Assembly (NCBI GenBank): GCA_016875135.1
Contig: VGSE01000006.1
Coordinates: forward strand, 1-37,023
Source of the DNA: Deltaproteobacteria bacterium
GTDB taxonomy: Bacteria > Bdellovibrionota > FAC87 > UBA2466
Reading direction: 5' to 3'
Length of the DNA: 37,023 nt
Shown here: positions 17,023 to 26,029 of the stretch, in pieces
How the letters are laid out: every line of letters starts with the position of its first letter
Numbering within the stretch: position 1 is the first letter of the stretch
Program-made: the position numbers and the translations under genes
The notes under the pieces: model-generated
The model's database searches: none
The model's input: the letters and a program-made list of their open reading frames with translations, nothing else
Told to the model about the DNA's origin: nothing

Positions 17023-19191
17023 ATGGCCAACGGCTATGTCATCTCGGTTCTAGGAGGTAAAGGGGGCGTAGGCAAATCTACATTTGCAGTTAACTATGCC
17101 ATTGCCACCAGTATCGATTCTAAATCAAAAGTCTTGCTCGTTGATTTAGACCCTAAAGCTTGCGGGGATATCGGCATGTTGCTTGGGACCAAACCCAAGA
17201 GAACTTTACTCGAGCTTGGAGCCCTCGAAGGAAGATTCGACCCTAATGCCTTACAAAACTATGTTGCAGTTCACCCCTCGGGTATTCACTATCTTCCAAG
17301 TGTACTCGAACCGGAACAAATGAGCTCTCTAGATCCTTCTCATGTAGCAAAAGGGCTATCTCTACTCACCGGTTTCTATAATTACATTATTGTTGATTTA
17401 GGTTCAGATATCGATCCCCCTTCCGTTAAAGCTTTAGAACTTTCTGCCCTCATTTATGTGCTGACTTTACCGGAAATTATCGTTCTACATCACACTCGGC
17501 GAATCATTGAAAAAGTACAAAACCTACTCTTCCCTCCTGAAATGATCAAGCTCGTCGTCAATCGATTCAGTGTCTCCAAAGGAATTACCCCACAGTTGAT
17601 CCAAAACAATCTAAAAAAATCGGTTTTAGGAGTTATTCCAGAGGACGAACTCACCACTGTAAGCTCAATGACTAAAGCTCAGCCTTTCATCACTTCAGCC
17701 CCAAGAACCGAGATCACCAAAAGCTACTTCTTTTTGGTACGTAATATTCAACAACAGCAAATATTAGAAAAGCTCTCCCAATTAAAAAAACCTTCGGATG
17801 CTCTGTCACGATTGGGAGGAAGTAAAACGGCTGCCGCTGCTAAACCAGGAGATAAGGCTCCGAGTTTAGTAGTCTTTGACCGCAGTCAAATGAAAGATGA
17901 GAAACCCGCCGATCAGTGGTCCTCGCTGAAACAAAGAGTCCACAAACAATTGATTGAAACAATGGACTTAAAGAAAGTAGACACTGAGACAGGCAATGAC
18001 CCTAAAAAGAAAGCCGTATTAAGAGAGAAAACAAAAACAGTCGTCGTAGAGCTGCTGGATAAAGAAGACCACCCTTTTCGATCCAGGGATGAAATTCAGA
18101 AATTGGTCAAAGAGATTCTAGATGAGGCCCTTGAATTAGGCCCCATTCAAGATCTGTTAAATGATGACTCCGTAAATGAAATTATGGTCAATCGCAAAGA
18201 CCAAATCTTTGTGGAACGAAAAGGAAAGCTTGTCCTGTCCAATACGACTTTTTCGGGGACTGCTCAACTCTTAGCTTGCATCGAAAGAATTGTTACGTCC
18301 GTTGGAAGAAGAATCGACGAGAAACAGCCCTATGTAGATGCCCGATTGGCCGACGGATCTCGTGTGCATGCGATCATTCCACCGCTCTCCATTCAAGGGC
18401 CCATGTTAACAATTCGTAAGTTCTCCAAAAGTCGTCTAACCTACAAAGACCTAGTCAAATACGGATCGATGACTGAAGAGATGGCTGATTTCTTAAGATG
18501 CTGTATCGAAGCTAGACTGAACATCGTTATTTCTGGGGGAACCGGTTCAGGGAAAACCACTCTACTCAATATCATGGCAGCGTTTATTCCCCCTGGGGAA
18601 AGAATTTTAACGGTAGAAGACTCAGCAGAATTACAACTCCCTCAAGACCATTGGGGACGCCTTGAAACGCGTCCGCCTAACATGGAGGGCAAAGGGGAGG
18701 TATCAATTAGGGATCTTGTTAGAAATACTTTGCGCATGAGACCCGATCGAATTGTGATCGGGGAGTGTCGTGCCGGAGAAGCTTTGGATATGTTACAAGC
18801 CATGAATACCGGTCACGATGGAAGTATGACGACCGTTCACTCTAACACCCCAAGAGATGCGGTCGCTCGATTGGAAACTCTGTGTTTGATGGCGGGCATG
18901 GATCTTCCTGCAAAAGCAATTCGAGAGCAAATTGCCTCGGCAGTGAACTTAATCATTCAACAGACGAGACTCTCGGATGGATCGAGAAAAGTCACAAGCA
19001 TCACGGAAGTCATCGGAATGCAGGGAGAAGTAGTTACTATGCAAGAGATCTTTGGCTTTAAAAAAACCGGTATGGACAAAGACAGAAAAGTGACCGGTAA
19101 GTTTGTTGCTACAGGATTTATCCCTAAATTTATCGATGAACTGGACCAACAGGGCATTAAAATTCCGAGAGGAATTTTTTCAGTGGGTTAA
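17023..19191 (+). CDS. ParA/MinD-like (TadZ/CpaE) ATPase fused to TadA/CpaF secretion ATPase
   Basis: 722 aa; N-terminal [18 protein letters not shown] and [15 protein letters not shown], then CpaF motifs [71 protein letters not shown]. Confidence 0.95.
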   Translation: MANGYVISVLGGKGGVGKSTFAVNYAIATSIDSKSKVLLVDLDPKACGDIGMLLGTKPKRTLLELGALEGRFDPNALQNYVAVHPSGIHYLPSVLEPEQMSSLDPSHVAKGLSLLTGFYNYIIVDLGSDIDPPSVKALELSALIYVLTLPEIIVLHHTRRIIEKVQNLLFPPEMIKLVVNRFSVSKGITPQLIQNNLKKSVLGVIPEDELTTVSSMTKAQPFITSAPRTEITKSYFFLVRNIQQQQILEKLSQLKKPSDALSRLGGSKTAAAAKPGDKAPSLVVFDRSQMKDEKPADQWSSLKQRVHKQLIETMDLKKVDTETGNDPKKKAVLREKTKTVVVELLDKEDHPFRSRDEIQKLVKEILDEALELGPIQDLLNDDSVNEIMVNRKDQIFVERKGKLVLSNTTFSGTAQLLACIERIVTSVGRRIDEKQPYVDARLADGSRVHAIIPPLSIQGPMLTIRKFSKSRLTYKDLVKYGSMTEEMADFLRCCIEARLNIVISGGTGSGKTTLLNIMAAFIPPGERILTVEDSAELQLPQDHWGRLETRPPNMEGKGEVSIRDLVRNTLRMRPDRIVIGECRAGEALDMLQAMNTGHDGSMTTVHSNTPRDAVARLETLCLMAGMDLPAKAIREQIASAVNLIIQQTRLSDGSRKVTSITEVIGMQGEVVTMQEIFGFKKTGMDKDRKVTGKFVATGFIPKFIDELDQQGIKIPRGIFSVG

Positions 19192-19193
19192 TT

Positions 19194-20069
19194 ATGATCG
19201 CATCGCTTTTAAAATTTTTATCGATTGGCTGGGTGGGTGGAGTTCTCTTGGTAGGTTTACTTTTAAATGGGGAACAACTCTACGGTTGGGTTGGTTTCAA
19301 AAGCAAATCGGAACAGGAGGAGATGCGGCGTCTTCTTGACTTGATGTTTATCGCGATTACCCCTCAAAAACTGAACCTTTTTTATATTCTGTATCTCACG
19401 AGTTTATTTGCCTTAGGGATCTTGTTTTTCGCCCCTTCTGTCGGCAGCATTGTTTTTTTTGGATTTCTATTGGTATTTTTAGGTTGGACGCTCCCCAGGC
19501 GAGTGCTCACTTTCATGCATAAAAAACGAATTAAAAAATTTGTTCTCCAAATGATTGATGGTCTGTCCTTAATGTCCAACGGTCTTCGATCGGGACTTAA
19601 CGTTCCTCAAGCTTTACAAATTGTGACTGAAGAGCTGCCTAATCCCATTTCTCAGGAGTTCGGACTAGTCCTTTCCCAAAACAAGTTAGGTGTCACTCTG
19701 GAAGATGCGATGTCCAATCTTTCGGTTAGAATGCCGGCCGATGATATCGAAATGTTCACAACCAGCGTCAATATTTTGAAAGAAACAGGCGGTAACTTAG
19801 CCGAGACCTTTGACACCATCTCCAAAACTATTCGAGAACGAATTAAGGTCGAATCTAAAATCTCAGCCATGGTCTCTCAAGGAGTGCTCCAAGGAATTAT
19901 TGTGGTACTCATGCCCTTTGCTTTAGCGGCTATTTTATATGCGGTCGATCCGGAGCGAATTGCTCCCATGTTCACTACAATTCCCGGATGGGCTCTCTTG
20001 CTTTTAATGATGTCTTTACAGTTTCTAGGAGGATTCACAATCTGGAAAATTGTGCAGATTAAAGTTTAG
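19194..20069 (+). CDS. tadB: TadB-like T2SSF-domain inner membrane protein
   Basis: 291 aa; FVLQMIDGLSLMSNGLRSGLNVPQALQIVTEELPNPISQEFGLVLSQNKLGVTLEDAMSNL, with flanking TM segments. Confidence 0.88.
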   Translation: MIASLLKFLSIGWVGGVLLVGLLLNGEQLYGWVGFKSKSEQEEMRRLLDLMFIAITPQKLNLFYILYLTSLFALGILFFAPSVGSIVFFGFLLVFLGWTLPRRVLTFMHKKRIKKFVLQMIDGLSLMSNGLRSGLNVPQALQIVTEELPNPISQEFGLVLSQNKLGVTLEDAMSNLSVRMPADDIEMFTTSVNILKETGGNLAETFDTISKTIRERIKVESKISAMVSQGVLQGIIVVLMPFALAAILYAVDPERIAPMFTTIPGWALLLLMMSLQFLGGFTIWKIVQIKV

Positions 20070-20104
20070 ACGCACCAAATCGGAACACCCTAACTCACTG
20101 CGCT

Positions 20105-20245
20105 TTATAAGATTTGATAAGTTTTCTTGGAGTTTCATTTGATAATGCACCTCATCGTCAAACGGCGAATAAATTTAGCGCCTTAAACCAACTTCATGGC
20201 CGTTTGAACCTCTAAAAAAGCCGGCTCAAAGGGTGCGGGTATGAA
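20105..20245 (+). repeat. Dispersed repeat family, copy 3 (diverged)
   Basis: Gap-free alignment with 202-342, about 89% identity (16 mismatches by eye). Confidence 0.95.
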
Positions 20246-20275
20246 GAATATCGTTTCGGGAGTATAATACTTAGA

Positions 20276-22021
20276 ATGAAAAACATATTAAAAAAACTTT
20301 TCTTCACCGGCTTTGTTTTTCTTTTTGGTTTTACTGCCGCTATTCATGGGGTTATCGTAAACCGGATAAACGGAGGAATGAATGCCGTTTATGTGGATTT
20401 TAGTCTTCCCGGATTGAGCGTTCCATTAGAGGTCATAAGGGCCTACAACAGTATCACGGCAATCAACGAAGCCACGGCTTGGCCCGGTTCTTTTGGTTGG
20501 GGCTGGACATCTCCTTTCGAAACAACTCTAACCATCACGGCAGAGCGTAATGCCATCCTTAGAGACGGGGGCACGGGAAACACTCTTTATTTCAAACCTG
20601 AAAAAGAAGATCCCGCAACCCGAGAGCAATTTATCAAAGCGGTCACTCGAGCTTACTACGAATCCAAAAGTGGAAGAGCCCTATCTGAGGACGAGCTTAA
20701 AACCCTAAAACTTCCTGAGAAGATGGCGAAGCAAATTCAATCAAGTGTGCAATTTAGAGCCGAAATTGCCTCAAATTATCAAATTCAAGTCACGATTCCC
20801 AAAGGGGAGCTTTTGGTTTCAAACGAATATGGTTATCAGACGCTTACCTTTAAAAATAATCAATGGATTCGCGAAAAAGAGGGTTTACTTCAAATTTTTG
20901 ATAAAGAAGGCCGAATCATCAAACATGTCGACAAAAACAATACCTCTTTCACTTTTGTCTACTCCTCCGGACCAAAATCACAGCTAATTGAGGTTCACGA
21001 TCAAGATAAAGCCTCGAGTATCAAATTAAGCTGGAGACAAGATCGAATTGTACAAATCGTCGACAATAAAGGATCTAAGGGCAAGTATGCCTATGACAAT
21101 AGCGGAAATTTAATTTCTGTGACCGATTCCACTGGGCAAGTATTTAACTATAAGTACGAAAACAAAAAGTTTCCTCACCTTATCACTCAGATCGTTTACG
21201 TTTCTGAATCCTCCTCAAACCAAACAGTAACACGTAATTTTAGATATGATGAAAATGGACTCGTTATTTATCAAAAGGAAAAAGAGGGCGTTGAAATCAG
21301 CTATGCCTATGGTCGAAATGCTACCGACCCCGAAAACAATTTCTCGACTAAAGTTACTTTTAAAAATAAAGGAGTAACCTTAGAAGAAATGGATGAGTTT
21401 TTTATAAAGAATCGTTCCGACGGCTCCAAATACCTTTACAAGCACGATAGCAAAGGGCCTACAGGAAATCTAACAACCACCTTCACCCCTTGTTGCGGGA
21501 AGCCCTCTCAAATAGTTCGAAATGGTGAAACCACTAATTTCAAATATGACGCTGAAGGTTTTTTAACTGAAAAAGTGGGCCCCTCGGAAAACTTAAAAAT
21601 CGAATACAATCCCAAATGGAAAAAAATCTCTAAAATCGTCCAAAATGGACTCACTTCAAGTTTCGAATATGATTCGAGGGGAAATCTAGTGAGAGCTACC
21701 AATAGTAGAAAAGAGCAGGTTTCTTTGAAGTACGATCGATACGGTAAAATCACCGAAATGGTGGATGGGAACTCAAATCTTTTGTCGTTCAAATATGGCC
21801 CTATCGGTAAGCCTACGTTTATTTCTCAAAAAGGGATTGGCACCGTTCTTATTGAATACGATAAAGATGGGAAAATTATAAAAACTGAAACTTTGGGACC
21901 GGAAAAAACTATGCGTCGTCCCACCCAAAACAGTTCCCAAGAAATTGCCCGAAAGGTCATGAAAAACTTTCAAAATTTACTCAACGTTTTACGGCCTGCA
22001 GGCCTCTCGACGAACGGATAA
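20276..22021 (+). CDS. Short secreted YD/RHS-repeat protein (DUF6531-like N-terminus)
   Basis: 581 aa; signal peptide; FSLPGLSVPLEVIRAYNS...GSFGWGWTSPFETTL; multiple YDxxG repeats (YDNSGNLISVTDSTGQVFNYKYE, YDSRGNLVRATNSRKEQVSLKYDRYGKITEMVDGNSN). Confidence 0.88.
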   Translation: MKNILKKLFFTGFVFLFGFTAAIHGVIVNRINGGMNAVYVDFSLPGLSVPLEVIRAYNSITAINEATAWPGSFGWGWTSPFETTLTITAERNAILRDGGTGNTLYFKPEKEDPATREQFIKAVTRAYYESKSGRALSEDELKTLKLPEKMAKQIQSSVQFRAEIASNYQIQVTIPKGELLVSNEYGYQTLTFKNNQWIREKEGLLQIFDKEGRIIKHVDKNNTSFTFVYSSGPKSQLIEVHDQDKASSIKLSWRQDRIVQIVDNKGSKGKYAYDNSGNLISVTDSTGQVFNYKYENKKFPHLITQIVYVSESSSNQTVTRNFRYDENGLVIYQKEKEGVEISYAYGRNATDPENNFSTKVTFKNKGVTLEEMDEFFIKNRSDGSKYLYKHDSKGPTGNLTTTFTPCCGKPSQIVRNGETTNFKYDAEGFLTEKVGPSENLKIEYNPKWKKISKIVQNGLTSSFEYDSRGNLVRATNSRKEQVSLKYDRYGKITEMVDGNSNLLSFKYGPIGKPTFISQKGIGTVLIEYDKDGKIIKTETLGPEKTMRRPTQNSSQEIARKVMKNFQNLLNVLRPAGLSTNG

Positions 22022-22025
22022 CACT

Positions 22026-22340
22026 ATGAAAAAGCCAGATCTCAATGAGATTCTAAAAAAGACTAAAGATTTAAAATCGAAAGCCTCCCAACTGACCCAA
22101 GAAGCCGGAAAAGCAGCCTCCATGGTAAAAGATGCTGTTAGCATAGGAGTTTCGAGTTCAAAAAATGTAATGGAAAAAGCCAAAGAGATAGTCACCCCAG
22201 AACGAATATCTCAAGGGCTAGAGGCCACTTCAAAAGGCATGGAAATGGCAGCTAAAGGCGCAAAACAATTAGCAAATTCAATAGATAAGGCGTCTAAAGA
22301 AGTTCGCAAACTCGGAAGCAAGATAAAACCCAAATCGTAA
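22026..22340 (+). CDS. Small lysine/alanine-rich predicted helical protein
   Basis: 104 aa starting 4 nt after the RHS-like gene; LEA- or phasin-like composition (KASQLTQEAGKAASMVKDAVSIG, GLEATSKGMEMAAKGAKQLANSIDKASKEVRKLG). Confidence 0.7.
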   Translation: MKKPDLNEILKKTKDLKSKASQLTQEAGKAASMVKDAVSIGVSSSKNVMEKAKEIVTPERISQGLEATSKGMEMAAKGAKQLANSIDKASKEVRKLGSKIKPKS

Positions 22341-22432
22341 GTTTTTGTATAGCGTAATCAAGTCAAACGGATTTGATGACAAATCTGGCGCCTTGCGCTA
22401 AAAATCCGCATTAAAAGAAGAAAAAATCTGTA

Positions 22433-25400
22433 ATGGTAAGTGATTTAAAAGATATTTCCCTCGGTATTTCAGGCTTCAATTTTTCTGATCTCTATAACCC
22501 TCTGCGGTTAAAAGACCTTCACACAGAGTTTTGGAAATATTGCCAGGAAAACTCTCCCGATACTGTCAAAAAATTCGCTGCACTTTGTGAAGCGACCCCT
22601 TACGCCGAGGAGGGCAACACGCTCATTGAAGTGGCCAGAGTTATTGGGGAGTTTACCGCTAAACTCTTCAACATCAACAATCCGGTCGCAGCAATAAAAA
22701 CAGCTACCAAGCAATTACATCCCACTTTTAGATTCAAAAAGGATTTCTTAAACATTCGAGTTTTTAAAAGGTTTACAGAGGCTCCTTGTTCTGCAGAAGA
22801 ATGGAAAGCCTTAGAAGCTTTAATTAAAAAAGTTATCGCTCAGGCCCCTCAAACAGGGGCAAAAGAGGACGAAGTTCAAATAGCAGAGACCGTGCTTTTT
22901 CTGCTCGACAGTGAAAAAGCAATCAAAGCCGGAACTTTAAGCACTTCCGATCAAAACCGAGTTCAAAACCTCTGTCTCCATTTTTCCGGGTCCGACGCTG
23001 CAGAGAAAATTATTGTGGCTCTTAAAGCTTTTGAGGACTGGTGCGTTCAGGTTTGGGTAGCCCCGGAGAGAAGAAAAACAATTAGTGGTTGGGGTTCTTT
23101 TATTCGAGCAGAAAAACTTGATTTTGATCACCTCGTCGAAACGGTTCACCCCAAAGCTGACCTTCCTGAGATGGTTTACGGCCCCGAAGAACACTTACGT
23201 CACCGAGTGGGTTTTAAGTTGACCGATCCTCGAATGACCACCAAGGAGTATCTCAGAGAAGTAGACTATTGCATCTACTGTCATGAGAGAAAAAAAGACT
23301 CCTGTTCCAAAGGCTTTGAGGAAAAAACCGGCGGTTATAAAACGAATCCATTGGGAATTCCATTAACAGGATGCCCTCTTGAAGAACGCATTTCAGAAAT
23401 GCATGTTCTTAGGCGAGAGGGTGAAATCATTGGCTCTCTTTCGATGATCATGCTGGATAATCCGATGTGCCCGGGTACCGGCCATCGAATTTGCAACGAC
23501 TGCATGAAGGGTTGTATTTTTCAAAAACAAGACCCTGTCAATATTCCCCAAACTGAAACCGGAACACTAAATGATGTTTTAAATCTTCCTTACGGCTTCG
23601 AAATTTACAGTCTTTTCACTCGATGGAATCCTCTAAACCGTAAGCGTCCCTATGCTCTACCCTACAACGGAAAAAATATTCTCGTCGTAGGACTAGGACC
23701 TGCAGGGTACACAGCCGCACATTTCTTTGCCAATGAAGGTTTTGGAGTTGTCGGAATTGATGCTCTTAAACTAGAACCTGTCGACGCCACTCTCACCGGT
23801 CGAGGAAAAGCCTTCCCCAAGCCCCTTCAAAACTTTTCGGAACTCAAAAAGGAACTTGATGAAAGATTTCTCATGGGGTTTGGCGGGGTCTCTGAGTATG
23901 GAATTACAGTAAGATGGGACAAAAACTTTTTATCGGTCATCTATTTAAGTCTTTTACGACGCAAAGGCGTTCGTTTTTACGGCGGAGTCCGATTTGGTGG
24001 AACCCTCAATTTGGAAGACGCTTGGAGCTTAGGATTTGACCATGTGGCTTTAGCCACTGGAGCCGGTCGTCCAACTATCATCGACATGAAAAACAATCTC
24101 TGTCGAGGAATCAGAAAGGCCTCCGATTTTCTTATGGCTCTCCAACTAACTGGAGCTTTTAAAAAGCCTTCAATGGCTAACTTACAAGTACGTTTACCTG
24201 CCCTTGTCATCGGTGGGGGTTTAACGGCGATTGATACGGCAACTGAACTTATGGCCTATTACCCACTACAAGTAGAAAAAGCTTTGGAGCGGTTCGAAGG
24301 AGTCAGCCGTGCTATGGGCGAAGAGGCCGCCTGGACAATGTGTTCTCCAGAGGAAAAAGAAATTTTAAAAACATTCCTCGAGCACGGAAAAGCGGTTAGA
24401 GAAGAAAGATCAAAGGCAAAAAAAGAGAAGCGACAACCCAACTTCATCCAGCTCTGCCGTGCCTGGGGTGGGGTCAGTGTGGCCTACCGAAAGAAGCTTA
24501 CCGATTCTCCTGCCTATCGATTAAATCACGAAGAGGTGGAGAAAGCTCTAGAAGAAGGGATTGGTTTTATTGAAAACCTAACCCCAATTGAAGCGGTTAA
24601 AGATACTTATGGAGCCGTTGAAGCTCTCATATTTAAACGCGCCAATGGGGAAATGGTCACCCTCCCCGCCAAATCAGTCATGGTAGCTGCCGGAACAAGC
24701 CCAAATACTATTTACGAAAGAGAATTCCCAGGAAGTTTCAAGCTGGATGAACGTGGAAACTTCTTTCGAAAATATCGTGCCGAATTGACTGATAATAGAT
24801 GGAAACTGGTAGAAGCAGGAAAAGAGGATAAAAAAGCATTTCTTCTATCCTATGAACGCGATGGAAAGTTTGTCTCTTTCTATGGAGATAACCATCCAGA
24901 TTATGCCGGAAATGTCGTAAAAGCCATGGCCTCTGCAAAACATGGGAGTCAAGAAGTAGCTAAACTTTTTGCCAAAGATATTATTTTGGCGGATAAGTGC
25001 CCAACTGAGACGGAACGGTTTGATCACTTAATCAAACACCTTGATGAAGCTCTTATTCCTCGGGTTGTCAAAGTGGTTCGTCTCACTGAAACGATTGTAG
25101 AAGTCATCGTTAAAGGCCATTACGCTGCCACTCGATTTGAGCCGGGTCAGTTTTATCGTTTCCAAAACTATGAAACTTCAGCCCATGTGATTGATGGATC
25201 TCGACTCACAATGGAGGGATTAGCTCTCACAGGAGCTTGGGTTGATAAAGAACACAACCTACTGAGCATGATTGTTCTTGAAATGGGCGGAAGCTCTAAA
25301 CTGTGTTCTATTTTAAAACCGGGAGAGCCGGTTGTCGTGATGGGTCCCACAGGAGCTCCAAGCGAAATTGCTGAGAACGAGACGGTCCTTCTTGCAGGCG

Positions 25401-26029
25401 GGGGATTGGGTAATGCTGTTCTCTTGAGCATTTCTCGAGCACTCAAAGCACGAAACTGCAAAGTTCTCTATTTTGCAGGATATAAAAAAACCAGCGATCT
25501 CTTCAAACAACATGAAATCGAAGAAGCCACCCACCAAATGATCTGGGCTACCGATTCTGGCGAAGCTATTAAAACTAATCGACCCCAAGACCGCTCTTTC
25601 GTGGGGAACATCGTTAAAGCTATCGAAGCTTATGGAAAAGGCGAGCTAGGCGGAGCCCCCTTGTTCCCTCTCCAAACGGTCGATCGAATTTTTGTTATCG
25701 GATCCGATCGAATGATGGCAGCGGTGGGAGCAGCTCGACACGGGGTTTTAAAGCCATACTTCAAGCCCGATCATGTTGCGATAGCTTCGGTTAACTCACC
25801 CATGCAGTGCATGATGAAAGAGGTTTGCGCTCAATGTCTTCAACGTCATGTCGATCCTATTACGGGTAAAGAGAGTTTTGTATTCTCCTGTTATAATCAG
25901 GACCAAGAGATCGATAAAGTGGATTTCAACAACCTCAATGACCGCTTGAAAACCAATGCTCTTCTGGAAAAACTTGCAGATCGCTACTTGGACACTTTGC
26001 TAGAAAAAGGAACTATAGAAAAGATCTAA
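22433..26029 (+). CDS. Large multidomain FAD/NAD(P)-binding and Fe-S oxidoreductase (GltD-like core plus FNR/PyrK-like C-terminus)
   Basis: 1198 aa; Cys-rich CIYCHERKKDSC and CPGTGHRICNDCMKGCIFQKQDP, NILVVGLGPAGYTAAHFFANEG, VIGGGLTAIDTATEL, VMVAAGTSPN, then FEPGQFYRFQNY, VVVMGPTGAPSEI, LAGGGLGNAVLLSI and CMMKEVCAQC. Confidence 0.85.
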   Translation: MVSDLKDISLGISGFNFSDLYNPLRLKDLHTEFWKYCQENSPDTVKKFAALCEATPYAEEGNTLIEVARVIGEFTAKLFNINNPVAAIKTATKQLHPTFRFKKDFLNIRVFKRFTEAPCSAEEWKALEALIKKVIAQAPQTGAKEDEVQIAETVLFLLDSEKAIKAGTLSTSDQNRVQNLCLHFSGSDAAEKIIVALKAFEDWCVQVWVAPERRKTISGWGSFIRAEKLDFDHLVETVHPKADLPEMVYGPEEHLRHRVGFKLTDPRMTTKEYLREVDYCIYCHERKKDSCSKGFEEKTGGYKTNPLGIPLTGCPLEERISEMHVLRREGEIIGSLSMIMLDNPMCPGTGHRICNDCMKGCIFQKQDPVNIPQTETGTLNDVLNLPYGFEIYSLFTRWNPLNRKRPYALPYNGKNILVVGLGPAGYTAAHFFANEGFGVVGIDALKLEPVDATLTGRGKAFPKPLQNFSELKKELDERFLMGFGGVSEYGITVRWDKNFLSVIYLSLLRRKGVRFYGGVRFGGTLNLEDAWSLGFDHVALATGAGRPTIIDMKNNLCRGIRKASDFLMALQLTGAFKKPSMANLQVRLPALVIGGGLTAIDTATELMAYYPLQVEKALERFEGVSRAMGEEAAWTMCSPEEKEILKTFLEHGKAVREERSKAKKEKRQPNFIQLCRAWGGVSVAYRKKLTDSPAYRLNHEEVEKALEEGIGFIENLTPIEAVKDTYGAVEALIFKRANGEMVTLPAKSVMVAAGTSPNTIYEREFPGSFKLDERGNFFRKYRAELTDNRWKLVEAGKEDKKAFLLSYERDGKFVSFYGDNHPDYAGNVVKAMASAKHGSQEVAKLFAKDIILADKCPTETERFDHLIKHLDEALIPRVVKVVRLTETIVEVIVKGHYAATRFEPGQFYRFQNYETSAHVIDGSRLTMEGLALTGAWVDKEHNLLSMIVLEMGGSSKLCSILKPGEPVVVMGPTGAPSEIAENETVLLAGGGLGNAVLLSISRALKARNCKVLYFAGYKKTSDLFKQHEIEEATHQMIWATDSGEAIKTNRPQDRSFVGNIVKAIEAYGKGELGGAPLFPLQTVDRIFVIGSDRMMAAVGAARHGVLKPYFKPDHVAIASVNSPMQCMMKEVCAQCLQRHVDPITGKESFVFSCYNQDQEIDKVDFNNLNDRLKTNALLEKLADRYLDTLLEKGTIEKI

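Noticed and set aside
26026-26029. 4-bp overlap of convergent stop codons (oxidoreductase and amine oxidase)
   Set aside because: Compact tail-to-tail gene ends are common in bacteria; nothing further indicates function.
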